DNA of 64,000 nt, from NCBI RefSeq assembly GCF_029227915.1, contig NC_079878.1, forward strand, positions 29,105,501 through 29,169,500, written 5' to 3'. How positions within the stretch are numbered: the first letter of the stretch is position 1; each line of letters begins with the position of its first letter. Positions 35,561-48,110 of the stretch are shown here, one piece after another. Source of the stretch: Hydractinia symbiolongicarpus. Taxonomy: Eukaryota > Cnidaria > Hydrozoa > Anthoathecata > Hydractiniidae. The position numbers were made by a program, and so were the translations under genes. Under the pieces are notes generated by a model that made no database searches, was not told the origin of the DNA, and was given only the letters and a program-made list of their open reading frames with translations.

Positions 35561-37690
35561 GGTACTTTCTTTGTATACATTCGACTATACGGGCCAAGCC
35601 TGGGATTTACGGGAAATCGCGGGTTTTCGTTTGCTGGCGATTAAACTTCTTTCATTAAGCGTCTCATCAAAAATGAAAACATTCCTGTAAACTACAAGTC
35701 TCATGCGTTTTAGTGGTGAAAAAATAATTTAAAAAATCGTTCGGGAAATGAGTTTACTCGCAGTGTACTTTCTTTGTATACTTTTGATTATACGGGCCGA
35801 GTCCGGGATTTACGGGAAATCGCGGGTTTTTTGTTTTCCGGCGATTAAACATCTTTTATACAGCGTCTCATCAAAAATGAAAACATTTTTGAAAACTACA
35901 AGTCTCATGCGTTTTAGTGGTGAAAAAATAATTTAAAAAATCGTTCGGGAAATGAGTTTACTTCCTGAGTACTTTCTTTGTATACTTTGTACTATACGGG
36001 CCGAGTCCGGGATTTACGGGAAATCGCGGGTTTTCGTTTGGGGGCGATTAAACTTCTTATATTTTGCGTCTCATCAAAAATGAAAACATTTTTGAAAACT
36101 ACAAGTCTCATGCGTTTTAGTGGTGAAAAGATAAAATAAAAAATCGTTCTGGAAAGGAGTTTACTCACAGGGTACTTTCTTTGTATATACTTGACTATAC
36201 AAGCCAAGCACGGCATTTACGGGAAATTGCGGGTTTTCGTTTGCCGGCGATTAAACTTCTTTTATTCAGCGTCTCATCAAAAATGAAAACATTTTTGAAA
36301 ACTACAAGTCTCATGCGTTTTAGTGGTGAAAAAATAATTTAAAAAATCGTTCGAGAAATGAGTTTACTCACAGGGTACTTTCTTTGTATACATTCGACTA
36401 TACGGGCCAAGCCCGGGATTTACGGGAAATCGCGGGTTTTCGTTTGCCGGCGATTAAACTTCTTTTATTCCGCGTCTCATCAAAAATGAAAACATTTTTG
36501 AAAACTACAAGTCTCATGCGTTTTAGTGGTGAAAAGATAATTAAAAAAATCGTTCTGGAAATGAGTTTACTCACAGGGTACTTTCTTTGTATATACTCGA
36601 CTATACGGGCCAAGCACGGGATTTACGGGAAATCGCGGGTTTTCGTTTGCCGGCGATTAAACTTCTTATATTCGGTGTCTCATCAAAAATGAAAACATTT
36701 TTGAAAACTACAAGACTCATGCGCTTTAGTGGTGAAAAAATAATTTAAAAAATCGTTCGGGAAATGAGTTTACTCCCTGGGTACTTTCTTTGTATACTTT
36801 TGACTATACGGGCCGAGTCCGGGATTTACGGGAAATCGCGGGTTTTCGTTTGCCGGCGATTAAACTTCTTTCATTAAGGGTCTCATCAAAAATGAAAACA
36901 TTCCTGAAACCTACAAGTCTCATGCGTTTTAGTGGTGAAAAAATAATTTAAAAAATCGTTCTGGAAATTAGTTTACTCACAGGGTACGTTCTTTGTATGT
37001 ACTCGACTATACGGGCCAAGCACGGGATTTACGGGAAATCGCGGGTTTTTGTTTGCCGGCGATTAAACTTCTTATATTCAGCGTCTCATCAAAAATGAAA
37101 ACATTTTTGAAAACTACAAGTCTCATGCGTTTTAGTGGTGAAAAAATAATTTAAAAAATCGTTCGGGAAATGTGTTTACTCCCTGGGTATTTTCTTTGTA
37201 TACTTTTGACTATACCGGCCGAGTCCAGGATTTACGGGAATTCGCGGGTTTTCGTTTGCCGGCGATTAAACTTCTTTTATTCAGAGTCTCATCAAAAATG
37301 AAAACATTTTTGAAAACTACAAGTCTCATGCGTTTTAGTGGTGAAAAAATAATTTAAAAAATCGTTCGGGAAATGAGTTTACTCACAAGGTACTTTCTTT
37401 GTATACATTCGACTATACGGGCCAAGCCTGGGATTTACGGGAAATCGCGGGTTTTCGTTTGCTGGCGATTAAACTTCTTTCATTAAGCGTCTCATCAAAA
37501 ATGAAAACATTCCTAAAAACTACAAGTCTCATGCGTTTTAGTGGTGAAAAAATAATTTAAAAAATCGTTCGGGAAATGAGTTTACTCCCTGGGTACTTTC
37601 TTTGTATACTTTTGATTATACGGGCCGAGTCCGGGATTTACGAGAAATCCCGGGTTTTCGTTTGCCGGCGATTAAACATCTTTTATTCCA
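35560..37690. repeat. Satellite, parent-like unit of the 38-45 kb HORs
   Basis: This zone has single copies of markers repeated further right: TACTTTGTACTATACGG (35974; again about 38218, 39234, 43091, 46541 and 56285), GGAAAGGAG with ACAAGCCAAG (36152 and 36199; again about 38386, 39403, 41026 and 43259), and CAAGACTCATGCGCTTT (36712; again about 39961, 41585 and 43818). The order of markers is kept in the later copies. No gene is present. Confidence 0.65.
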
Positions 37691-39720
37691 CGTCTCATCA
37701 AAAATGAAAACATTTTTGAAAACTAAAAGTCTCATGCGTTTTAGTGGTGAAAAAATAATTTAAAAAATCGTTCGGGAAATGAGTTTACTCACAGGGTACT
37801 TTCTTTGTATACATTCGACTATACGGGCCAAGCCCGGGATTTACGGGAAAACGCGGGTTTTCGTTTGCCGGCGATTAAACTTCTTTCATTAAGCGTCTCA
37901 TCAAAAATGAAAACATTCCTGAAAACTACAAGCCTCATGCGTCTTAGTGGTGAAAAAATAATATAAAAAATCGTTCGGAAAATAAGTTTACTCCCTGGGT
38001 ACTTTCTTTGTATACTTTTGACTATACGGGCCAAGTCCGGGATTTACGGGAAATCGCGGGTTTTTTGTTTTCCGGCGATTAAACATCTTTTATACAGCGT
38101 CTCATCAAAAATGAAAACATTTTTGAAAACTACAAGTCTCATGCGTTTTAGTGGTGAAAAAATAATTTAAAAAATCGTTCGGGAAATGAGTTTACTTCCT
38201 GAGTACTTTCTTTGTATACTTTGTACTATACGGGCCGAGTCCGGGATTTACGGGAAATCGCGGGTTTTCGTTTGGCGGCGATTAAACTTCTTATATTTTG
38301 CGTCTCATCAAAAATGAAAACATTTTTGAAAACTACAAGTCTCATGCGTTTTAGTGGTGAAAAGATAATATAAAAAATCGTTCTGGAAAGGAGTTTACTC
38401 ACAGGGTACTTTCTTTGTATATACTCGACTATACAAGCCAAGCACGGCATTTACGGGAAATTGCGGGTTTTCGTTTGCCGGCGATTAAACTTCTTTTATT
38501 CAGCGTCTCATCAAAAATGAAAACATTTTTGAAAACTACAAGTCTCATGCGTTTTAGTGGTGAAAAAATAATTTAAAAAATCGTTCGAGAAATGAGTTTA
38601 CTCACAGGGTACTTTCTTTGTATACATTCGACTATACGGGCCAAGCCCGGGATTTACGGGAAATCGCGGGTTTTCGTTTGCCGGCGATTAAACTTCTTTT
38701 ATTCCGCGTCTCATCAAAAATGAAAACATTTTTGAAAACTAAAAGTCTCATGCGTTTTAGTGGTGAAAAAATAATTTAAAAAATCGTTCGGGAAATGAGT
38801 TTACTCACAGGGTACTTTCTTTGTATACATTCGACTATACGGGCCAAGCCCGGGATTTACGGGAAAACGCGGGTTTTCGTTTGCCGGCGATTAAACTTCT
38901 TTCATTAAGCGTCTCATCAAAAATGAAAACATTCCTGAAAACTACAAGCCTCATGCGTCTTAGTGGTGAAAAAATAATATAAAAAATCGTTCGGAAAATA
39001 AGTTTACTCCCTGGGTACTTTCTTTGTATACTTTTGACTATACGGGCCAAGTCCGGGAATTACGGGAAATCGCGGGTTTTTTGTTTTCCGGCGATTAAAC
39101 ATCTTTTATACAGCGTCTCATCAAAAATGAAAACATTTTTGAAAACTACAAGTCTCATGCGTTTTAGTGGTGAAAAAATAATTTAAAAAATCGTTCGGGA
39201 AATGAGTTTACTTCCTGAGTACTTTCTTTGTATACTTTGTACTATACGGGCCGAGTCCGGGATTTACGGGAAATCGCGGGTTTTCGTTTGGCGGCGATTA
39301 AACTTCTTATATTTTGCGTCTCATCAAAAATGAAAACATTTTTGAAAACTACAAGTCTCATGCGTTTTAGTGGTGAAAAGATAATATAAAAAATCGTTCT
39401 GGAAAGGAGTTTACTCACAGGGTACTTTCTTTGTATATACTCGACTATACAAGCCAAGCACGGCATTTACGGGAAATTGCGGGTTTTCGTTTGCCGGCGA
39501 TTAAACTTCTTTTATTCAGCGTCTCATCAAAAATGAAAACATTTTTGAAAACTACAAGTCTCATGCGTTTTAGTGGTGAAAAAATAATTTAAAAAATCGT
39601 TCGAGAAATGAGTTTACTCACAGGGTACTTTCTTTGTATACATTCGACTATACGGGCCAAGCCCGGGATTCACGGGAAATCGCGGGTTTTCGTTTGCCGG
39701 AGATTAAACTTCTTTTATTC
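37690..39720. repeat. Tandem duplication of a 5-mer (1016 bp)
   Basis: About 37690-38705 and 38706-39720 match at a constant shift of 1016 bp (5 monomers plus 1, from the extra T in the GGGTTTTTTG run). Shared rare features are AACTAAAAG, GGGAAAACGCGGG, AGCCTCATGCGTCTTAG, AATAATATAAAA and GGAAAATAAG. Confidence 0.85.
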
Positions 39721-42620
39721 CGCGTCTCATCAAAAATGAAAACATTTTTGAAAACTACAAGTCTCATGCGTTTTAGTGGTGAAAAGATAATTAAAAAAAT
39801 CGTTCTGGAAATGAGTTTACTCACAGGGTACTTTCTTTGTATATACTCGACTATACGGGCCAAGCACGGGATTTACGGGAAATCGCGGGTTTTTGTTTGC
39901 CGGCGATTAAACTTCTTATATTCAGCGTCTCATCAAAAATGAAAACATTTTTGAAAACTACAAGACTCATGCGCTTTAGTGGTGAAAAAATAATTTAAAA
40001 AATCGTTCGGGAAATGAGTTTACTCCCTGGGTACTTTCTTTGTATACTTTTGACTATACGGGCCGAGTCCGGGATTTACGGGAAATCGCGGCTTTTCGTT
40101 TGCCGGCGATTAAACATCTTTTATTCAGCGTCTCATCAAAAATGAAAACATTTTTGAAAACTACAAGTCTCGTGCGTTTTAGTGGTGAAAAGATAATTTA
40201 AAAAATCGTTCTGGAAATGAGTTTACTCACAGGGTACTTTCTTTGTATATACTCAACTATACGGGCCAAGCACGGCATTTACGGGAAATCGCGGGTTTTC
40301 GTTTGCCGGCGATTAAACTTCTTTCATTAAGCGTCTCATCAAAAATGAAAACATTCCTGAAACCTACAAGTCTCATGCGTTTTAGTGGTGAAAAAATAAT
40401 TTAAAAAATCGTTCTGGAAATTAGTTTACTCACAGGGTACATTCTTTGTATGTACTCGACTATACGGGCCAAGCACGGGATTTACGGGAAATCGCGGGTT
40501 TTTGTTTGCCGGCGATTAAACTTCTTATATTCAGCGTCTCATCAAAAATGAAAACATTTTTGAAAACTACAAGTCTCATGCGTTTTAGTGGTGAAAAAAT
40601 AATTTAAAAAATCGTTCGGGAAATGTGTTTACTCCCTGGGTATTTTCTTTGTATACTTTTGACTATACCGGCCGAGTCCAGGATTTACGGGAATTCGCGG
40701 GTTTTCGTTTGCCGGCGATTAAACTTCTTTTATTCAGAGTCTCATCAAAAATGAAAACATTTTTAAAAACTACAAGTCTCATGCGTTTTAGTGGTGAAAA
40801 AATAATTTAAAAAATCGTTCGGGAAATGAGTTTACTCACAAGGTACTTTCTTTGTATACATTCGACTATACGGGCCAAGCCTGGGATTTACGGGAAATCG
40901 CGGGTTTTCGTTTGCTGGCGATTAAACTTCTTTCATTAAGCGTCTCATCAGAAATGAAAACATTCCTGAAAACTACAAGTCTCATGCGTTTTAGTGGTGA
41001 AAAGATAATATAAAAAATCGTTCTGGAAAGGAGTTTACTCACAGGGTACTTTCTTTGTATATACTCGACTATACAAGCCAAGCACGGCATTTACGGGAAA
41101 TTGCGGGTTTTCGTTTGCCGGCGATTAAACTTCTTTTATTCAGCGTCTCATCAAAAATGAAAACATTTTTGAAAACTACAAGTCTCATGCGTTTTAGTGG
41201 TGAAAAAATAATTTAAAAAATCGTTCGAGAAATGAGTTTACTCACAGGGTACTTTCTTTGTATACATTCGACTATACGGGCCAAGCCCGGGATTTACGGG
41301 AAATCGCGGGTTTTCGTTTGCCGGAGATTAAACTTCTTTTATTCCGCGTCTCATCAAAAATGAAAACATTTTTGAAAACTACAAGTCTCATGCGTTTTAG
41401 TGGTGAAAAGATAATTAAAAAAATCGTTCTGGAAATGAGTTTACTCACAGGGTACTTTCTTTGTATATACTCGACTATACGGGCCAAGCACGGGATTTAC
41501 GGGAAATCGCGGGTTTTTGTTTGCCGGCGATTAAACTTCTTATATTCAGCGTCTCATCAAAAATGAAAACATTTTTGAAAACTACAAGACTCATGCGCTT
41601 TAGTGGTGAAAAAATAATTTAAAAAATCGTTCGGGAAATGAGTTTACTCCCTGGGTACTTTCTTTGTATACTTTTGACTATACGGGCCGAGTCCGGGATT
41701 TACGGGAAATCGCGGCTTTTCGTTTGCCGGCGATTAAACATCTTTTATTCAGCGTCTCATCAAAAATGAAAACATTTTTGAAAACTACAAGTCTCGTGCG
41801 TTTTAGTGGTGAAAAGATAATTTAAAAAATCGTTCTGGAAATGAGTTTACTCACAGGGTACTTTCTTTGTATATACTCAACTATACGGGCCAAGCACGGC
41901 ATTTACGGGAAATCGCGGGTTTTCGTTTGCCGGCGATTAAACTTCTTTCATTAAGCGTCTCATCAAAAATGAAAACATTCCTGAAACCTACAAGTCTCAT
42001 GCGTTTTAGTGGTGAAAAAATAATTTAAAAAATCGTTCTGGAAATTAGTTTACTCACAGGGTACATTCTTTGTATGTACTCGACTATACGGGCCAAGCAC
42101 GGGATTTACGGGAAATCGCGGGTTTTTGTTTGCCGGCGATTAAACTTCTTATATTCAGCGTCTCATCAAAAATGAAAACATTTTTGAAAACTACAAGTCT
42201 CATGCGTTTTAGTGGTGAAAAAATAATTTAAAAAATCGTTCGGGAAATGTGTTTACTCCCTGGGTATTTTCTTTGTATACTTTTGACTATACCGGCCGAG
42301 TCCAGGATTTACGGGAATTCGCGGGTTTTCGTTTGCCGGCGATTAAACTTCTTTTATTCAGAGTCTCATCAAAAATGAAAACATTTTTAAAAACTACAAG
42401 TCTCATGCGTTTTAGTGGTGAAAAAATAATTTAAAAAATCGTTCGGGAAATGAGTTTACTCACAAGGTACTTTCTTTGTATACATTCGACTATACGGGCC
42501 AAGCCTGGGATTTACGGGAAATCGCGGGTTTTCGTTTGCTGGCGATTAAACTTCTTTCATTAAGCGTCTCATCAAAAATGAAAACATTCCTGAAAACTAC
42601 AAGTCTCATGCGTTTTAGTG
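39360..42620. repeat. Tandem duplication of an 8-mer (1624 bp)
   Basis: About 39360-40995 and 40996-42620 match at shift 1624. GATAATATAAAA is at 39380 and 41004. The ACCGGCCGAGTCCAGG monomer is at 40667 and 42291. CCGGAGATTAA, TCGCGGCTTTTCG and GAAATTAGTTTAC also occur in both. The left part overlaps the second 5-mer copy, showing successive rounds of duplication. Confidence 0.85.
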
Positions 42621-44880
42621 GTGAAAAAATAATTTAAAAAATCGTTCGGGAAATGAGTTTACTCCCTGGGTACTTTCTTTGTATACTTTTGATTATACGG
42701 GCCGAGTCCGGGATTTACGAGAAATCCCGGGTTTTCGTTTGCCGGCGATTAAACATCCTTTATTCCGCGTCTCATCAAAAATGAAAACATTTTTGAAAAC
42801 TAAAAGTCTCATGCGTTTTAGTGGTGAAAAAATAATTTAAAAAATCGTTCGGGAAATGAGTTTACTCACAGGGTACTTTCTTTGTATACATTCGACTATA
42901 CGGGCCAAGCCCGGGATTTACGGGAAAACGCGGGTTTTTGTTTGCCGGCGATTAAACTTCTTTCATTAAGCGTCTCATCAAAAATGAAAACATTCCTGAA
43001 AACTACAAGTCTCATGCGTTTTAGTGGTGAAAAAATAATTTAAAAAATCGTTCGGGAAATGAGTTTACTTCCTGAGTACTTTCTTTGTATACTTTGTACT
43101 ATACGGGCCGAGTCCGGGATTTACGGGAAATCGCGGGTTTTCGTTTGGCGGCGATTAAACTTCTTATATTTTGCGTCTCATCAAAAATGAAAACATTTTT
43201 GAAAACTACAAGTCTCATGCGTTTTAGTGGTGAAAAGATAATATAAAAAATCGTTCTGGAAAGGAGTTTACTCACAGGGTACTTTCTTTGTATATACTCG
43301 ACTATACAAGCCAAGCACGGCATTTACGGGAAATTGCGGGTTTTCGTTTGCCGGCGATTAAACTTCTTTTATTCAGCGTCTCATCAAAAATGAAAACATT
43401 TTTGAAAACTACAAGTCTCATGCGTTTTAGTGGTGAAAAAATAATTTAAAAAATCGTTCTGGAAATGAGTTTACTCAGAGGGTATTTTCTTTGTATACAT
43501 TCGACTATACGGGCCAAGCCCGGGATTTACGGGAAATCGCGGGTTTTCGTTTGCCGGCGATTAAACTTCTTTTATTCCGCGTCTCATCAAAAATGAAAAC
43601 ATTTTTGAAAACTACAAGTCTCATGCGTTTTAGTGGTGAAAAGATAATTAAAAAAATCGTTCTGGAAATGAGTTTACTCACAGGGTACTTTCTTTGTATA
43701 TACTCGACTATACGGGCCAAGCACGGGATTTACGGGAAATTGCGGGTTTTCGTTTGCCGGCGATTAAACTTCTTATATTCAGCGTCTCATCAAAAATGAA
43801 AACATTTTTGAAAACTACAAGACTCATGCGCTTTAGTGGTGAAAAAATAATTTAAAAAATCGTTCGGGAAATGAGTTTACTCCCTGGGTACTTTCTTTGT
43901 ATACTTTTGACTATACGGGCCGAGTCCGGGATTTACGGGAAATCGCGGCTTTTCGTTTGCCGGCGATTAAACATCTTTTATTCAGCGTCTCATCAAAAAT
44001 GAAAACATTTTTGAAAACTACAAGTCTCGTGCGTTTTAGTGGTGAAAAGATAATTTAAAAAATCGTTCTGGAAATGAGTTTACTCGCAGGGTACTTTCTT
44101 TGTATATACTCGACTATACGGGCCAAGCACGGCATTTACGGGAAATCGCGGGTTTTCGTTTGCCGGCGATTAAACTTCTTTCATTAAGCGTCTCATCAAA
44201 AATGAAAACATTCCTGAAGCCTACAAGTCTCATGCGTTTTAGTGGTGAAAAAATAATTTAAAAAATCGTTCTGGAAATGAGTTTACTCACAGGGTACGTT
44301 CTTTGTATGTACTCGACTATACGGGCCAAGCACGGGATTTACGGGAAATCGCGGGTTTTTGTTTGCCGGCGATTAAACTTCTTATATTCAGCGTCTCATC
44401 AAAAATGAAAACATTTTTGAAAACTACAAGTCTCCTGCGTTTTAGTGGTGAAAAAATAATTTAAAAAATCGTTCGGGAAATGTGTTTACTCCCTGGGTAT
44501 TTTCTTTGTATACTTTTGACTATACCGGCCGAGTCCAGGATTTACAGGAATTCGCGGGTTTTCGTTTGCCGGCGATTAAACTTCTTTTATTCAGAGTCTC
44601 ATCAAAAATGAAAACATTTTTGAAAACTACAAGTCTCATGCGTTTTAGTGGTGAAAAAATAATTTAAAAAATCGTTCGGGAAATGAGTTTACTCACAAGG
44701 TACTTTCTTTGTATACATTCGACTATACGGGCCAAGCCTGGGATTTACGGGAAATCGCGGGTTTTCGTTTGCTGGCGATTAAACTTCTTTCATTAAGCGT
44801 CTCCTCAAAAATGAAAACATTCCTGAAAACTACAAGTCTCATGCGTTTTAGTGGTGAAAAAATAATTTAAAAAATCGTTC
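42620..44880. repeat. Further copy of the 8-mer order, extended to 11 monomers
   Basis: About 40980-42800 recurs at 43215-45035 at shift 2233 (11 monomers). GATAATATAAAA is at 43237, the ACCGGCC monomer at 44524 and TCGCGGCTTTTCG at 43943. About three monomers at 42620-43210 separate it from the previous copy. No gene is present. Confidence 0.78.
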
Positions 44881-46200
44881 GGGAAATGAATTTACTCCCT
44901 GGGTACTTTCTTTGTATACTTTTGATTATACGGGCCGAGTCCGGGATTTACGAGAAATCGCGGGTTTTCGTTTGCCGGCGATTAAACATCTTTTATTCAG
45001 CGTCTCATCAAAAATGAAAACATTTTTGAAAACTACAAGTCTCATGCGCTTTAGTGGTGAAAAGATAATTTAAAAAATCGTTCTGGAAATGCATTTACTC
45101 CCTGCGTATTTTCTTTGTATACTTTTGACTATACGGGCCGAGTCCGGGATTTACGGGAATTCGCATGTTTTCGTTTGCCGGCGATTAAACTTCTTTTATT
45201 CAGCGTCTCATCAAAAATGAAAACATTTTTGAAAACTACAAGTCTCGTGCGTTTTAGTGGTGAAAAGATAATTTAAAAAATCGTTCTGGAAATGAGTTTA
45301 CTCGCAGGGTACTTTCTTTGTATACTTTTGACTATACGGGCCGAGTCCGAGATTTACGGGAAATCGGGGGTTTTCGTTTGCCGGTGATTAAACTTCTTTT
45401 ATTCAGCGTCTCATCAAAAATGAAAACATTTTTGAAAACTTCAAGTCTCATACGTTTTAGTGGTGAAAAAATAATTTAAAAAATCGTTCAGGAAATGAGT
45501 TTACTCCCTGGGTATTTTCTTTGTATACTTTTGATTATACGGGCCGAGTCCGGGATTTACGAGAAATCGCGGGTTTTCGTTTGCCGGCGATTAAACATCT
45601 TTTATTCAGCGTCTCATCAAAAATGAAAACATTTTTGAAAACTACAAGTCTCATGCGCTTTAGTGGTGAAAAGATAATTTAAAAAATCGTTCTGGAAATG
45701 CATTTACTCCCTGCGTATTTTCTTTGTATACTTTTGACTATACGGGCCGAGTCCGGGATTTACGGGAATTCGCATGTTTTCGTTTGCCGGCGATTAAACT
45801 TCTTTTATTCAGCGTCTCATCAAAAATGAAAACATTTTTGAAAACTACAAGTCTCGTGCGTTTTAGTGGTGAAAAGATAATTTAAAAAATCGTTCTGGAA
45901 ATGAGTTTACTCGCAGGGTACTTTCTTTGTATACTTTTGACTATACGGGCCGAGTCCGAGATTTACGGGAAATCGGGGGTTTTCGTTTGCCGGTGATTAA
46001 GCTTCTTTTATTCAGCGTCTCATCAAAAATGAAAACATTTTTGAAAACTTCAAGTCTCATACGTTTTAGTGGTGAAAAAATAATTTAAAAAATCGTTCAG
46101 GAAATGAGTTTACTCCCTGGGTATTTTCTTTGTATACTTTTGACTATACGGGCTGAGTCCGGGATTAACGGGAAATCGGGGGTTTTCGTTTGCCGGTGAT
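44880..46200. repeat. Tandem duplication of a 3-mer (609 bp)
   Basis: GAAATGCATTTACTCC, seen only here, occurs at 45086 and 45695 (609 bp). GGGAATTCGCATG, CCGAGTCCGAGATT and AACTTCAAGTCTCATACG also repeat at that spacing. The corresponding monomers at 50.3-53.3 and 55.2 kb read GAAATGAATTTACTCC instead. Confidence 0.82.
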
Positions 46201-46890
46201 TAAGCTTCTTTTATTCAGCGTCTCATCAAAAATGAAAACATTCCTGAAAACTACAAGCCTCATGCGTCTTAGTGGTGAAAAAATAATTTAAAAAATCGTT
46301 CGGGAAATAAGTTTACTCCCTGGGTACTTTCTTTGTATACTTTTGACTATACGGGCCAAGTCCGGGATTTACGGGAAATCGCGGGTTTTCGTTTTCCGGC
46401 GATTAAACATCTTTTATACAGCGTCTCATCAAAAATGAAAACATTTTTGAAAACTACAAGTCTCATGCGTTTTAGTGGTGAAAAAATAATTTAAAAAATC
46501 GTTCGGGAAATGAGTTTACTTCCTGAGTACTTTCTTTGTATACTTTGTACTATACGGTCCGAGTTCGGGATTTACGGGAAACGCGGGTTTTCGTTTGGCG
46601 GCGATTAAAATTCTTATATTCCGCGTCTCATCAAAAATGAAAACATTTTTGAAAACTACAAGTTTCATGCGTTTTAGTGGTGAAAAGATAATATAAAAAA
46701 TCGTTCGGGAAATGTGTTTACTCCCTGGGTATTTTCTTTGTATACTTTTGACTATACCGGCCGAGTCCAGGATTTACGGGAATTCGCGGGTTTTCGTTTG
46801 CCGGCGATTAAACTTCTTTTATTCATAGTCTCATCAAAAATGAAAACATTTTTGAAAACTACAAGTCTCATGCGTTTTAGTGGTGAAAAG
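46200..46890. repeat. Short block shared with about 55950-56430
   Basis: AGCCTCATGCGTCTTAG (46256 and 55999) and the 1-bp-short GGGAAACGCGGG (46576 and 56320) match at shift about 9743-9744. It contains the TACTTTGTAC monomer and joins, near 46700, an ATAATATAAAA half to a TCGGGAAATGTG half. No gene is present. Confidence 0.65.
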
Positions 46891-48110
46891 ATAATTTAAA
46901 AAATCGTTCTGGAAATGAGTTTACTCACAGGGTACTTTCTTTGTATATACTCGACTATACGGGCCAAGCACGGCATTTACGGGAAATCGCGGGTTTTCGT
47001 TTGCCGGCGATTAGACTTCTTTCACTAAGCGTCTCATCAAAAATGAAAACATTCCTGAAAACTACAAGTCTCATGCGTTTTAGTGGTGAAAAAATAATTT
47101 AAAAAATCGTTCGGGAAATGAGTTTACTCCCTGGGTACTTTCTTTATATACTTTTGACTATACGGGCCGAGTCCGGGACTTACGGGAAGTTGCGGGTTTT
47201 CGTTTGCCGGCGATTAAACTTCTTTTATTCCGCGTCTCATCAAAAATGAAAACATTTTTGAATACTACAAGTCTCATGCGTTTTAGTGGTGAAAAAATAA
47301 TTAAAAAAATCGTTCTGGAAATGAGTTTACTCACAGGGTACTTTCTTCGTATGTACTCAACTATACGGGCCAAGCACGGGATTTACGAGAAATCGCGGGT
47401 TTTCGTTTGCCGGCGATTAAACATCTTTTATTCAGCGTCTCATCAAAAATGAAAACATTTTTGAAAACTACAAGTCTCATGCGTTTTAGTGGTGAAAAAA
47501 TAATTTAAAAAATCGTTCGGGAAATGTGTTTACTCCCTGGGTATTTTCTTTGTATACTTTTGACTATACCGGCCGAGTCCAGGATTTACGGGAATTCGCG
47601 GGTTTTCGTTTGCCGGCGATTAAACTTCTTTTATTCATAGTCTCATCAAAAATGAAAACATTTTTGAAAACTACAAGTCTCATGCGTTTTAGTGGTGAAA
47701 AGATAATTTAAAAAATCGTTCTGGAAATGAGTTTACTCACAGGGTACTTTCTTTGTATGTACTCGACTATACGGGCCAAGCACGGGATTTACGGGAAATC
47801 GCGGGTTTTTGTTTGCCGGCGATTAAACTTCTTTTATTCAGCGTCTCATCAAAAATGAAAACATTTTTGAAAACTACAAGTCTCATGTGTTTTAGTGGTG
47901 AAAAAATAATTTAAAAAATTGTTCGGGAAATGAGTTTACTCACAGGGTACTTTCTTTGTATACATTCGACTATACGGGCCAAGCCTGGGATTTACGCGAA
48001 ATCGCGGGTTTTCGTTTGCTGGCGATTAAACTTCTTTCATTAAGCGTCTCATCAAAAATGAAAACATTCCTGAAAACTACAAGTCTCATGCGTTTTAGTG
48101 GTGAAAAAAT
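46890..48110. repeat. Distant copy of the 33.7-35.5 kb block
   Basis: It matches 33720-34500 at shift 13196 and 34650-35560 at shift 12588, including GCGATTAGAC, TTTATATACTTTTG, GAATACTAC, CATAGTCTC and CTCATGTGTTTTAG. It has the 3-mer once, where the left copy has it twice. Confidence 0.75.

Noticed and set aside
36384-36692. Open frames of about 60-102 codons on both strands, here the longest type (102 codons; also 39634, 41258 and 43491), and the recurrent 61-codon frame beginning at GAAATGTG
   Set aside because: They recur at the same phase of the satellite and end at the same TAA in ATAATTTAAAAAATC. The 102-codon form exists only because one variant reads ATAATTAAAAAAATC, which shifts the frame past the stop. 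Overlapping antisense frames exist in the same DNA, and no domain, start context or codon pattern supports a protein.
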